64,000 bases of DNA, taken from Euryodendron excelsum. Taxonomy: Eukaryota; Streptophyta; Magnoliopsida; Ericales; Pentaphylacaceae. The position numbers and the translations under genes were made by a program. The stretch covers positions 23,348,501 to 23,412,500 of the forward strand of contig CM065389.1 in assembly GCA_033060915.1 (NCBI GenBank), in the 5' to 3' direction. The notes beneath the pieces are model-generated. The model ran no database searches. It saw only the letters and a list, made by a program, of their open reading frames with translations, and had not been told where the DNA came from. Positions within the stretch are counted from its first letter, which is position 1, and each line of letters begins with the position of its first letter. Shown piece after piece: positions 47,650 to 60,589 of the stretch.

Positions 47650-50340
47650 TCATATTGAACAAAAGAACAAAAGAACCAGCATTTAATAAAACTAATTAAG
47701 TAAACTCGTTGGCTCTAACCCATTGTCTAGCATCTGAGAGGAGACATATAAGGAGAATAAGGCATCTCCTTGCAATGAGAACTCATTTATTGTGGCAGTG
47801 CAAGGATAGACATCCTTGACATCTATCTTCTCAAACACCAAAGAGAGCCATGTGAAGACACTCACAATGTTGCTTACAAGACTATCAAAGCCATGCCAAG
47901 TGTTGAATTTTCTTTTGATCCATTCATAACTATGTACTTATGAACCTGCTTTCCATGAGCCAATGAGCCCAAGTGTGAATACAAGCAGTGATGCACTTAT
48001 AACAGTATTTCCCTAGGCTCAACCTTTTCTAGAAGCATATTTACGAAACAGGCAGTGCATCTAATATTTTCTAATTCTTCTTTTTTAATGGGTAAAGCAA
48101 ATAAAATTAAAGAAGATGTCAAGGAGGCAAAACCCAATTGAAAGAGAAAACAAAGGCCTAGACCCCTGTGACAACCTGGGCCTCCAGGGAAACAAAAACA
48201 ACCAAAAATATGAATAAAAAATGGATGCCCTAACCAAGGCTCAATAGAAATAAAAAGCATGACTACAAAGAAAACCCCCTTTCCTACCCTTAACTCCAGC
48301 CACTTCCTCTCTACAATCATAATTGATGGTACTAATCAAACTCTTTAATTCCCTACCACCACTACTTTGCTTCCCCAACACCTCATTACAGCATTCGCAT
48401 CCATACTCTGCTTCCTTGACTCGAGGGAGGATGCTCTCCCTCTCTGCTCAAGGAAGGACCCTCTGCTCCGTCGACTCAAGGGAGGAGGCTGTTTTATGCT
48501 GCAAACTTTTAATAAACAATTCAGGTGAAATGCAATTAAATACATCCAATCCGAACCAATCCGAGTTTCCTCTAGTTGGTTCGGCTTGGTTCTAAAGGGT
48601 GCAAGGATCAAAATTTGTTTCGACATGCTATTTCAATTAGCACATAAACGGAAATGTTTTGAAAACATTTTGAAAATATGTCAGAAACTTTTCAGAAGTG
48701 ACAAACAGGAATATAGTACAACACAATCTTTTGCATATTTCTCAATAACCATTGTACAATATTTACAAAAAAATATTAAATTTGGGTCAACATAACTTAT
48801 TGTTTATTTTCTTTGGGTCTCTTGGGCGACGGAAACATTTCGGCCATTTCAACAGAAACAAGTGAAAATTTTGTTCCTTGAAAGGGTGGTCGTTTTGTGT
48901 CTAGTTTGATGCAACCTGAATAATAACCGCCCATGCACCCCCTAGCTACAAGACAATCACACGTAGAGGCTACTTTCCTTTATTTGTCATGGCCAATTGA
49001 TTTTTTAGCTACATTTCCTTCTCCTCTGCGGAAATGTAGTTGATTCAATTATTCAACAAACCCTAACACCACTCCATGGCCACCATCATGGTACCATCAT
49101 CATCTTCGACATCAACTCCACCAATGAAGTAAACCATCCAAAATTCCAAACTTTCAACCCTTTTGATTCAATTCAAGAGTCCACATTTCGCTTCATATCT
49201 CACCTATAATTTTTAAGACCACCACCTGCCTGCTTATGATAGTCATTAGTGTTGCACTGTTGACATATAACCCTTGTAACATACTAACAACTATACCATG
49301 CTAATATTTTTATTGAGAAATGAAAACATATGTGCACCAACTACTGTGGCCATATAGACAAATCAATAGTATTGATTGTTGAAAAGTTGTAGGGGAAGAG
49401 AAGGTGAATGAATAGACATAAGACTGAGAGGTTGTGTTGCACGGATTATCATGCCAACCCATGTACATACAAGGACATGTTTTTAGTTTTATGCTCAAGT
49501 TTGTGAAGTTTGAATCAATATATGATTATTTTGTGCAAAAGATCAATGTCCCAAACTATGAGTACATTGACTTTGCATGTCAAGAGTTTGATGAGTGATG
49601 CTGAACTTTGCGGTTGCTTGGAAGGCGATGATGGATGAGAAAATGAAAAACATTCAGGTAATGGAAGCATAGGAGTGTCTCATGGAGATGAATCGATAAG
49701 TGAATTTGATGAGGTAACTAATGCCACTATTCTCTATGCAACTCGAATAATTTTTTTTGATAAGTCTATGCAGCTCGTATAATAGGTAATGACAATTAGG
49801 TAGCAGAAGAAAGGCCAAGGATATGTACTTTGGTGCTGAGAGTGAAGGAGCAACATAATGTCTATGAGCAGCATTACATTGAGGGTGATCATGTAGTGGT
49901 GGGGGAGGGACTTGAAATTGTGACTAGTTGAATTGTTCATTGCAAAGCAAAGGTAGGGTTGTTATGTGAAGTAAGGAAGGAGGCGGAGGTACTATCCCAG
50001 AGAAGTGCCCTCTTCTTGCAATTGTGTCTATGTAGAGCGGGCTCTATTGAGCTCTCTAGGAAGTTTGCGGGGGCATTGAGATGGAGCCCAAACTCATACC
50101 TCATTTTGCAAAACAACCTTTATCCTATAAGACTCACTACACAAGATCAATTTTTTAATAAATAAATAAACATTATTTATTGCAAAGGAAGGAACCTCCT
50201 CTACTAAACAAGATGTATATTAAAAAGATCCTAGATTCCCTCTCAAAGAAAGATCACATATATAATCTATCACAGCAAAAGAGGAATCACTAAAACTCCT
50301 AGAAAGCCAAAAATGAAAAGTATGCAATAAAGTATCCTTT
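47650..50340. other. Gene-free interval
   Basis: No gene supported. A stretch at 48065-48310 reads on the minus strand like noncoding LINE or SINE tail sequence, without a clear motif. Three short frames near 48320-48620 contain repeated GACTC(A/G)AGG units and are not convincing. Confidence 0.3.
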
Positions 50341-50344
50341 ACTC

Positions 50345-50625
50345 AATAAACTAGTAAAACAGCTTGCTCAAAAGTTCTCTATTATGCTCCTTCCATAAGC
50401 ACCACATTACACACAACGGAGCCAACCTCCACGGCTTCTTCTTAACACGGTCTTTGCATCCCCTTGACCAAGATTCATATAATGATACCACTGACTTCGG
50501 CATAACCCAAATAATCCCAAAAACAGAGAATAAGATACTCCATAATTGCCATGCCACATCATAGTGGATAAGCAAATGATCCACAGTGTCCTCAACTCTA
50601 TCTCCAGAAAATCATTAGGTCTCTA
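50345..50625 (-). pseudogene. LINE zf-RVT fragment
   Basis: A 77-residue minus-strand frame (VAWQLWSILFSVFG, WVMPKSVVSL, PLCVMWCLWKEHNRE) matches the zinc-binding end region of LINE ORF2 (zf-RVT). The cysteine/histidine start of the domain lies in another frame just upstream. It is an isolated, 5'- and 3'-truncated piece. Confidence 0.6.
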
Positions 50626-50629
50626 CATA

Positions 50630-51930
50630 ATTGATTCACTTGCAAGAACTTTCTACAAGTACAATATTCCCCCAATATTAATCATTTGGGCCCTAAAAAA
50701 CTGGACATAAATATGCATGTCATAAAAGAGCACAAAAGTTTGAAAGAAAGAAACAAATTGTAGCCCATAAACCAAGACAAGGACCTAAGGTCAGCAAAAT
50801 CGTGAGGGAAAAAAAACCAAGTAGTTAACAGCTACTTAACAAATATCAGGTTGAATGGCGTAGAGTATAAGTCCCTACAATGTGATATGATTTGGGGGAA
50901 ACTATAAGTAACCAAAACATATTGAAGCAATAATTCAAGTATAGTCGGATTTAGAAGCTACTGGATGGGATTTAACCATAAGTTGACCACAAAATTCCCA
51001 GCCAAAGGAGGGATGGAGAACCGTCAGAAGAAGACGTTCACACTCTGGTAAGAACACAGGACATGAGAGATTGGAAGAGCAAAATCAAGAAACAAATTGA
51101 AGGAAATTAGAGCATTTGATGTCATGAATGAATATATGAAAAGTCATTAACCACCTAGTTTCATGAAGTAGGGAGAGACGGGAAAATAGAACACATTCTC
51201 AAATAAAATTGGAGGACCAAGAAGGCACCCCTAAGCTCCAAATAGAAGATGACAAAACTAGGGATAGGCATGATAAACACATTATATAGCGAGAATAGGA
51301 CACCATACGAGAAAGCAAGCTGGACCATATTTGATTTCATTAATACGTAGAGCCAGACTCCAAATTGTCAAAGAATGGAAGCATTACACCAAAAAAAAAA
51401 AAAAAGGAATGCACCCTAAAAAGTGCAAACAATGGGCAAGGCCAATTGTAAACTTACTCTCCAGTTATCTAACAGAGTATTTTGAATCTTGGCTTTTTTG
51501 TGTGTGAGTGAGGTGTTGGGGTTTTTTTTTTGGTTGGCGGGGGTTGCCTGAACCAGAAAGTGAAAAGATGGGAAAAGAAAGATGAAGTGAAAGAATCTCA
51601 ATTCATTCATGTATTTATTTTCTTGGTTGGATTAGGAAAATGAGAACGAAGTGAATGGGTTTGCTTAAACATATCATTTTTTTGGTTTGGTTGCCCAAAA
51701 ATCAAAACATGTGAAAGTAATTTCCTTTTCTCTTTCAATTTCCTTTCCTTTGAAAATAGAAGATCCAAACACAGCATAAAGATGATCATGCTTTTGAGAA
51801 AATCATTCAACAGGTCAACATTTGAACAAGAAACACAAAATCTACCCGCACAGGAAACATGATTTATACCGGAGGCGCCACATTTATGAGAGCATCAATT
51901 CGATTAAAGATTGAATAAAAACATTCAAAA
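50630..51930. other. Gene-free interval
   Basis: No gene or dated repeat could be supported. Purine-rich plus-strand sequence may be decayed retroelement; an A-run lies at 51390-51404. Confidence 0.3.
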
Positions 51931-51936
51931 ACGTTG

Positions 51937-52302
51937 TTGTAATCAGGGAACACCACTGTCGTCAGTACAAAAAAACATATGTACGGTCACCATGGGCGTA
52001 CGGGTATATGGTAACAGACCAAGCGTAATGAACAGAGAGAGACGTGGATTTGACAGTACTTGATTCATTTTCAACCTACCAACAGCTAATTAGAACTAAG
52101 TAGTTAAGTTGAAACACACAAGACTTCAAACACCCTTACATCAAATTTGGAAGACATAAAACATACGCCAAAAATGAAGCAAACACATGGTGAATTCCTA
52201 AATCAAAATGTAGGTAACAGTAATCAAATTGACCCAAAATCAATTACAAACCCCACAAAAAATGAGACAAATGCACACCCAGATGATGTGAATATGTAGT
52301 GA
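51937..52302. repeat. Third copy of the 12-kb repeat segment
   Basis: Matches 12290-12643 in the same orientation, sharing CGGTCACCATGG, ACATCAAATTTGGAAGAC, CAATTACAAACCCCAC and ACACCCAGATGATGTGAAT in order. Beyond 52303 the two loci diverge. This side continues into GC-richer sequence (52370-52470) that resembles a 5' leader read on the minus strand. Confidence 0.65.
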
Positions 52303-52490
52303 AGAGTCTCAAAATTCAAAATTTGCAGGAATATATGTAAGTATATAGACGGAGAGAAATTGGAGAGTATCTGAGGCTGTATCGCACTTCGCAGTCGCGA
52401 GAGTCACAGTTAAGACAGAGCAGGGAAGGAATGTCGAATGGGGAGAACTGGGAGGCTGCCGTTAAACCCTAAAAATTGCTCTCTAGTTGT
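52303..52490 (-). promoter_or_regulatory. Possible 5' leader of a minus-strand gene
   Basis: The minus strand reads TAGGGTTTAACGGCAGCC, then CT-rich sequence with CTTCCCTGCTCTGTC and TCTCTCCGTCTATAT. AAACCCTA-type boxes and pyrimidine-rich leaders are common near plant transcription starts. It could serve the exon at 46620-46828, but the 5.5-kb gap makes this speculative. Confidence 0.25.
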
Positions 52491-52596
52491 ATGCCTTCCG
52501 GTTGCTAAAAAAGACGGTCCAAGAGAACCATAAACGCTTTTATTATTCTCCGGTTCAAAAGCGGTTTACCAATTCTTCAAAAATAGTCACGGTCAA

Positions 52597-52686
52597 TATT
52601 TTGAAAACCGGACCGTTGAGCGAACTGGAAGAGAGGCCGGGTCACGGGTCACTGGTTCAACCGTCGGATCAACCGTTATTGACCCA

Positions 52687-52735
<49 letters not shown>

Positions 52736-52978
52736 ATTTTATTTTTTTACACTAATTTTAATACTTAAAATTTAAAATTTTATCTTAAAAATTGAACCGG
52801 CCGGTTCAAGTAGCGGGTTTATTGACCGGATCGCGGTTTAATCACAGATTTGACTGGATTTGACTAGGTTTGACCGGATTTTAATCAAAACGGGTTTTAA
52901 GGATTAACTGGACCGTTACTTAGACCGGTTCCCGATTTTTCCTATTCAACTAGCCGATCCGGTCCGGTTTTCAAAACA
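52597..52978. mobile_element. Foldback element, copy 2
   Basis: The ends ATTTTGAAAACCGGACCG and CGGTCCGGTTTTCAAAAC are almost perfect inverses. The interior matches 17055-17399 (CACTGGTTCAACCGTCGG, TATTGACCCATGATGTCATA, then TTGACCGGATT units). It is 382 bp and noncoding. Confidence 0.75.
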
Positions 52979-53099
52979 ATGGTCACGTTCTTTCCGAAAA
53001 CGGTTCGGCATTGAAGCAAAAATATTACTCTTATTTTTAACGGCGATGTGACTCTATTGGAGCTTTACAGTTAACGTCTGGGCTTGGGTTAGCGCTTTG

Positions 53100-54026
53100 A
53101 GCTAACGTCCTAAATCGAAGATGTTTAAATGTGTGAGTGAGTATTTAATGGTCCTAAAGTATCCATAAAGATTGGATGTTACTATTGTGTTTGAATAAAA
53201 CAAAAATCATTTTTTATATTTTTCCTGACACCATTACCCAAAACCCTAGTTAGTGAATACTCATACTATTCACGTATAATATTCATACATAGATATAAAT
53301 GAAAATAATTTTTGTTTTCTATCCAAATCTAAAACTTGACGAAAAATACTTGTTTTTTTGAGTTGGACGGTATAGTCCATGTTTTAAACGTTTCACCTAT
53401 AATACTTATAAAAACACTCAATTAAAAATTATGATATAATCTAACATAATAGTAGAACATTATTGATTTTATACTTACTATATAATTATAATAGCAAAAT
53501 TAATGAACTTTAAATTCATTCGACTTTATATGATCAATTATAATAAATAAAAAACTCGTATAGCTAATGATTCATGTGTCTTTACTAGTATCATATAATA
53601 TATATATTTGTGATATTTTCTAATAATTGGTTTTCTTAAACTATTAGACATTCTTTTCTATAACTTCTTATTAACTGATAGTCCAAATATTAAATTAAAA
53701 ATTAAAGTCGATAAATTAACCTATTCTTATATCAAGTATTGAAAGAATAAAATAAAAAATAAAATTCATTTATCTAGCACTGTAGTTTAGTTGTTGTTAG
53801 TAATATGTTTAAAAATTAATATATATATATATATATAAGACAAAAAAAATATTACCTACTAACATGTACATGAAAAAATTGCTTATAATTGTTATTATAT
53901 TTTTTATCCCGACTTTTTAACCAATGTTTGTATGATTATATATTTGTATTTTTTGCATTCTTGTATTTTTATGTTGAATTTTGTTACCATATTTTTTTTT
54001 ATAAAGAAAAAACGTATTAAAATTGT
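53100..54026. other. AT-rich gene-free interval
   Basis: No gene was seen. An (AT)n array is at about 53820-53837. The composition resembles intergenic filler or decayed Helitron-type sequence. Confidence 0.35.
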
Positions 54027-55560
54027 CGCGCCCCGATTTTTACCTAAGCCCTCTAGGCTCAAGAAAAAACACGGTACTCTCTCTGTTAGAACTTACTCTC
54101 CTAAAAGGACAAGTGCGGCAGGGGTTTTGAATTTGAAAACTTATTTTTTATTTGAATAAGGGCTTTTAGAAAAGTTTTAGAGTAGTCAACTAACATAGTT
54201 AAAGATGTGCTAGGTTACCTAAAAGCTAAGTGTTGTTCGAAGACTAAACTTAGGTTTTTTAAAAAAGTTTTGGAAATGTCTTTCTTAAGAAGGTTTTTAG
54301 AAAAGAGATTTTTAGTAATCTTTTAAAAACATTTTAAAGCACTTTTAGAAAAATGACTTTGATTTTGAGATCATCACTCTTTCCCACCTTTTCGGTACCT
54401 ACATATCTAATCACTCTTAGTTCACTCACTTGAATTGTCGGTTACTAATATCCACTTTTATCCACTTAAAAAATTTTTTGAAAATGAGATTTAGTCATCA
54501 CTTTTTAGATGAATGATGCAATGATGCAAATTTTAGAAGAGTTTAGAAAAAATTAAGGGATTTGAATTTTGACTTTTGAAAGATAGTTTGATTTGAAAAG
54601 GTCATTTGACTTGAAAATAAAGTTATAACAGCACCTATTTGAAGGTTCCTTACGTACATCAATTAACAAGAATCAGGTCATCCGTAGTTCTCGCTGGGGC
54701 TTGATTGAAAAGGGACTCATAGGAGTCTTAGAGGTTTGTTTAAAACTTAAACTCATGAGAGTTTGGAGTTGAAATTGGACTTTGGAAAGTTTGAGCTAGA
54801 ACTTAAAGAGTGTTTTGAAGGGAACTTGAGAGTTTGGAAAATCCCTTTTAACCACGTCACCCCTGTGTATCAAACTGGTAATCCTCTAGGACACTCCTCG
54901 TAGTATTTCCGACTTTTGAATGTCATTCCAGTCCATTCCGGTGTTTCCCGATTCAAATGACTGTTTTGCACCTAGAGAGCTGGTCATCCTTTTCAACCAT
55001 ACCGGCTGTGGGTATCAACCTAGTATATCCTAGGACACCTTTGAGTGCCCCTATCTCCTTTTTGATTAGGCTCCATTGCTCGACAGCCTTTCAAATCGAA
55101 CCGAAGCCACTTGTAGTGGAGCTAGGCCAAAAAATGGTTGGGAACCACTAGGAGTGGCGCCTAAATCTTTGCCTTCCAGCCCAAGGCCGAATCAAATCCG
55201 CTGAGATCACTTTCATACAAGGTTGGCGCCACTCCTAGCAGCGCTAGGCCAAAATTTGGCTAGGCATCACTTCTAGTGGCGCTACCTCCTCTACTTTTAG
55301 CTATAAATACAGTGCACCACCATGCGTATTCCAGGTCCGAAAAATTGTAAAAAAACTCTGCGTCTCTCGAGACAGCCTCCCGAACATTCCCAAAACTCTA
55401 ACTCTCTCCAAGGTTCAAGCCTCGTTAGCCTATACACTCTAACCCTAGCCCCAAGACCTATTGGAGGCTATCTTCAATCCCTTTGAAGCTCTTGAAGCCC
55501 TTTCCAGTCCAAGGCGAAGTCTCTATACCACTAATGGCCAATTATTGTCCCCTCAATCTC
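54027..55560 (+). mobile_element. LTR of the TGTCGCGCC family
   Basis: Starts TGTCGCGCCCCGATTTTTACC and for 300 bases parallels the inverse of 1-289 (AAAGGACAAGTGCG, AGACTAAACTTAGG). A promoter-like CTATAAATACAGTGCACC at 55301-55318 followed by a CT-rich leader supports an LTR with promoter and R region. Interior direct repeats GGCGC(C/T)A...AGGCCAAAA occur near 55110-55290. Neither a primer-binding site nor internal genes follow, so it may be a solo or truncated LTR. The right end is approximate. Confidence 0.55.
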
Positions 55561-57150
55561 AACTTGAGCTCAGCAAAAACATGCACAAAAGAAGAGGGAA
55601 AAGTTATCGGGCATATGATCCGCATGCAAAATTTAATCAAAATATTACAGCTGAATTTTTTAGTGGGCAAATGCAATCAGATAAACAAAACAAAATCTAA
55701 ATACAATGCCTAATTCTTCAGACATGAACTAACTTACAACTACATCACACAGTAAATGGCCATGACATGCAAAATAAGCAATTTGGAATGTTAAATTGTC
55801 AAATAATTCACTACCGAGGACCAGTTCAAGAAATACCCAACTCAAACACAAAACATATCCCTTTTTGAGAAACAGAAATCAACAAAATTATTAGCATCAC
55901 CATCGTAATTTCATTTTTTCTACCCTAATATCTCAACCTAAATAAAGCCTAAATTTACAGCAACTCACATCCAAATTAGACTCCAATCATCCCTGGATAT
56001 ACCACAAGCAAAAAACTAGAAGCATTACAACAACAAACACCAAAGAGAGAAAAACCCTAGTACTCAGTTCAATTGCTAAGAAAATGTAAAATGAGAAAAA
56101 GGAAGATAGAGCCTTACCACCCTCCATTTCAATTGGTGGTGTTCCGATTATTTCCTAATTTGTTTAATGAACGAAAAGTATAAAGTCATTAGCATACTTT
56201 TTCTAACTAGTGGTGGTGCATGTGGAGTACACTTGATTTCTCAAAGGCCTATTTGTATGTGGTAATAACACCCTTTTCATCCGAGATCAATTGAGTGGCA
56301 AAATGGTCACTGTGCAGCTAAATTGAAAATGGCTAGGCTTTAGCTTTAAGGGAAGCATGCTGGCACAATCTATTTGTATCTTTACTAGTCGAATTTGATG
56401 CTTTAAGGTAGTGAAAAATATAATTTTGGGGCATTCTTTCAGAAAGTTCCAGTTTTGCAGTTGAAAATTGATGTAACCATGAAGTTGAACGCAAAATTGA
56501 GATCAACATTTTGGTGGTGTGGTTTACAGTCCATCAACTGGGGTATTAGCATGGTATTACATTGTACAAACTTTATGAGCAGGAGCAATGGAAGTCATGT
56601 AAGATGGAGGTCATATGAGAAATAAGAATATTTGTCCCTTTACATAGATAATAGTAAAATTTTGCAAGCATAATTAGCAAGCACTGAACAAAGTTAACCT
56701 TAATTCTAAGGGAATGGCTTTAGTACCACGAGGGTAATTACCACTTGGGCTGACAACAATTACTGCTAAATGTAATAACAGTTATCACAAAATGTAATCA
56801 CATTGATCACATTTGTGGTAACTGCTATACCATGGGTCACACCTTCGCATATTAGCAGTCCTAACCCAAGTGTTGTAGTTTAAATTTTCATAGTTTAGCA
56901 CTGACACCATGAGTAATAATTTCCAAAAGAAATTGAGAAATTTTAATTAAAGCCATCAATTTGAATACTCAAGTAGAGTTTATACTTATAATAAAAATAC
57001 AGTCCAGGATCTTGGATTGCACCAACCCTCTTGACAAGGATATTACCAGCAAAAAAAATTTATAGCCAACATACATCACTCAGAGCCTTTGGACAATTGA
57101 TAGAACAAGCAGTCTATACTGTGAAGTAGGATGTTAATATGATAAAACAA
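55561..57150. other. Gene-free interval with GGTAATTACCA repeat
   Basis: No gene supported. The stretch 56705-56880 (TTTAGTACCACGAGGGTAATTACCACTTGGG, then GTGGTAACTG) is related to 59325-59550 and is a repeat family in its own right. Confidence 0.35.
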
Positions 57151-57239
57151 GCATGATTAGAGGAATGGGGAAGCTTGAACAATTGACTTCAGACAAATAG
57201 AACAAATTCTACAAGAAAAGCAGCAAGAACAGTCCTTAC

Positions 57240-57286
57240 ATGTTGAACATCTTCTGCATGTCGTGTATATGACAATGGAAAAAAGC
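57240..57286 (-). other. Possible orphan exon (short)
   Basis: The minus strand has CACTGTAG, then 47 bases open in one frame (FFHCHIHDMQKMF), then a GTAAGG donor. The putative previous segment (57305-57365) would read in phase but contains a TGA. Too short for identification. Confidence 0.25.
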
Positions 57287-58142
57287 CTACAGTGTTTTGA
57301 ACACCCCAGTGCTAATAACCTGCAATTGGTCACTAAAATATCATGTGCAAGCATTTGTTGAGAAACTAGAGTAAGAAAAAAACTTTCTAGACGTAAAAAT
57401 TCCCAGCAGCATCTTCAAATTCTCCAAAATTAGCAAATATGTAACTTCTTCAATTTTTTTTAAACTCGATTTAGTTATACAATATGGAAAATTAGAACTC
57501 CCTCCAATTTTGCCATCCCAATGATGTAATCCAATAAACCGATTTTCAAAGTTGTAGTGGAGTGGAGCAAAGCATGAGAAGTTCATACTTAGACATGTCA
57601 TATGAAACATTGGGAAGAGCACAACTTAATTCAATGTTGATATCTTGCGTACTAGACAAGTTTCTCCAAACCTAAGCATGCACAAAAACTAGTGTGAGGT
57701 GATATCCTCCATACTAGAGAAGTTTCTCCCAACCTAAGCATGCACAAAAACTATAGAGAACATAAGAAGCCAATAATTCACGCTGTAGAGAGTTTAAGAA
57801 AGGAATGTCCCACCAACCTCTTTGGCCAATATAAAAAGATCATCAGTCTCTTAATTTGAAAACCATCCATTCTTAAAAGCACTCTATGAAAGACATAGTT
57901 GTAACAAACCACATTAAAAGGAAACTCAAGAGCAAAAGAAATATCTAAGTCATGAAAATAGGAAATTCCAAATGAGCACGACCCAAGTATAACATTGTAA
58001 CACAGAGAATAAACCACAAATAATATGAATGAATTTTAGAAAATAACTGCTCCTAATTGGATCATTTAAGACATTGTAAGGCTTCATGACCTAGTAAGTC
58101 TCCAAAGTTCATTTTTCTGCAGGCAGTCGGCCATGCACATAC

Positions 58143-58290
58143 CTGGCCATTGTTTTCATCAATGGAAAAAAAGTAGTTGGCCATCGAATGAACAAGGTGT
58201 GTCCTTGCCTTGACAGCCTTGATGCATTATTACACAACCGCAACTGCTTGGTCACCAAAACCATCATTGCCAGCAGCTAATTCATATTGG
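58143..58290 (-). pseudogene. Orphan exon with two adjacent stops
   Basis: The minus-strand segment is bounded by AATAG and CAG|GTATGT. After one base it has 49 codons in one frame: QYELAAGNDGFGDQAVAVV, two TAA codons, then CIKAVKARTHLVHSMANYFF and SIDENNGQ. The frame is coding-like on both sides of the stops, which could derive from two CAA codons. I cannot name the protein. Confidence 0.4.
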
Positions 58291-59324
58291 CTATTCTCAA
58301 AACTTTACCTTGCTTAATTTTTAATAGATAACGCACTATGTGATTTATGTGATCCATATGCAAGGGCTTCTGACTTTCTCATGTAAGAACCAATTAAGTG
58401 ATGCATGTGTGTATCTTTTGATTTAGCTTCAGATCACACCTCATAGAGTTCCTATTAAATCCACATAATTTCACTCTTTACATTAGTAAATTTGATCCAA
58501 TGTACAAGCGTACAAGAATGGGATGAGGACGATTCAGAATTTTAAGAGAAGGATGATAAATATGTTACGATATATGAACTCTCAACTATGCTACAACAAA
58601 ATGTAAAGCACAACATGCCTAGATAGAGATGCACCCAACTAGGGTGTATAAGAAGTCATGATTGCAATATAACCATGTAAACACGTAAGAATTCCATTTT
58701 ATATGTAAAATTCTCTAATTTATTTGTAAACACGATTTTACCCTAAAAAAGTATAAAGGAATATTTTAAGAAATACAAAAGATAGCCGTTTGTTGGTGGC
58801 TTTGCACACCAGAATTCATAACTTTGAAACTTAAGACACATATTCGCACCCTATCATAATTTTTAGAATAGGAAAGGAAAGATACTCCTACTTCACTTAG
58901 GTGGAGTGATAATACAAGGTGATGTGTCTGTATTGGCTGTACGAATTACAAATAGCCATTGCATACAAAAATTTTATGATATTAACAGACAGTAGAATCA
59001 ACCTAATAATTTCAATGAACTAGTTTCTGTACTCCAGCATTTAACATGATACGGATAAATAATTAGGAAAATTACAGGACAAGTTGGAAGAATGAGTAGA
59101 TATTAGGAATACAAACCATGTTCATTTGGAGTATATATTCTAGTAAACCTACAGAATTAGGTGCTTATGTCCAGGCCATAGCGCAAGCTACTTCGAACTA
59201 TCAGCATGAGGAGATTTCCGTAAAGAAAGGCAGTGGAAACTAAAAAGACAAATTCCCTAATGCTATAAATTGTCAAATATAAGACTAGTACAGTATGTTG
59301 ATTTTTGAAAGGGACAATTTTGTA

Positions 59325-59550
59325 ATATAAGAATGGCTACGGTACCATGAGTTTATTGGTAACCATGATGGTAATTACCATTTGGATTGCGGCTCACATT
59401 GATGGTAACTATGGGTCATATTTGTGGTAACTATTTTTTTCACTAAAGCCACCTTGGCAGTAATTTTGGGCCACAATAGCAAGATTTTTGTTTTTTTAAG
59501 CCAAGAGTTGAGATTGCAAGGTACTAGTACCATGAAAACCTCTCATGTTA
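59325..59550. repeat. Second copy of the GGTAATTACCA repeat
   Basis: GGCTACGGTACCATGAG, GATGGTAATTACCATTTGG and TTTGTGGTAACTA parallel 56705-56880. GGTACTAGTACCATG at the right may be the inverted end. A non-autonomous DNA element is likely. Confidence 0.45.
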
Positions 59551-60369
59551 CCGGAAAAAATCATATAGACATATAAAATGGTAGGCTCAAAAGTTAACAT
59601 CTAACAACACAAATACATTGACATGGACCAAGTTCAAAATTAGAATGCAAGAAACCATCATGGGGAAGGAGAGAAATATCCCAAAAGATGTAACTCTGCT
59701 GAATTGTGACTTATTAAATAGAGAAGTGTGCCTAAAAAGAAAATGTACATTTTCATTGACAAAAAGTTGTAAATTCAGGTTGCATTGTTAGTATCATTAA
59801 GTAGATGAGGGAGATCAACTAAAGAAGCCACTATACCTATCAAATTTTACTTAAAATCAAACTTTAACACACAAAAATATTTCTAGCAAGTTCTGAAATA
59901 GTCCATGTTTCATAATTGATAAAATCATATGTAAAACATGCTTACTATTTGCATTTGCTATGCTGAAATTAAAGCATCATATCTAGGCTGTAACACACAG
60001 AAAGAAATATTTGGATTTGCCATGCTGAAATTAAAGTGCAAAGGGCACCGGCAATTATTATGTGCATGCACTTAGTGCCTCACCTAATGGCACCCCTCTC
60101 CCCAGTTGCTCGCATCTCCTCATTGACTACACACATATAATACCTCTCAAAGGTAAATCAAATCATATTGTTTCTCACATTCAATGTATTTTACAATATA
60201 TGAGACACATCATTTGTTTGGGGCATCTTCAAAGAAGAACTTAAATATAAACCTTTATAAAGGACTATTAAAATATTATCTCAAAGATTTACAAAGATTA
60301 AACAAAAATAATTGATTTTTTCTTTCCTTTGCCTCTTTAAAAATAATTTGATGACATGGTTCTAGCACT

Positions 60370-60583
60370 CCATCGTCTTAAGCTTGCTTTGCTGGCTTGC
60401 TTCCATTTTTGGGTGCAGGGGGAGTTCTGTAATTATTCTTTTGCTTTTATCAATTTCTTGGGGAATCTTTCTTTAGTTCATAATGCTTAGGCTCGATGTA
60501 TACTTCTGGTGTGCAAAGGCTATGCCTGTGATTAGGCGCTTTCTTTAATAAATTTATTTACTTATCAAAAAAAAAAAAAAAAT
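60370..60583 (+). mobile_element. Retroposon 3' tail
   Basis: AATAAATTTATTTACTTATC followed by 16 A at 60568-60583 is the usual 3' end of plant LINEs or SINEs. The sequence before it (CTTTGCTGGCTTGC, GGTGCAGGGGGAGTTCTG) looks like retroposon 3' untranslated region. No coding domain remains. Confidence 0.5.
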
Positions 60584-60589
60584 AGTTAC

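Noticed and set aside
52420..52470. Short plus-strand peptide frame starting ATGTCGAATGGGGAG
   Set aside because: Only 13 codons; the stretch fits better as a minus-strand leader.
60062..60244. 60-codon plus-strand frame
   Set aside because: No recognisable domain, and AT-rich surroundings without splice signals.
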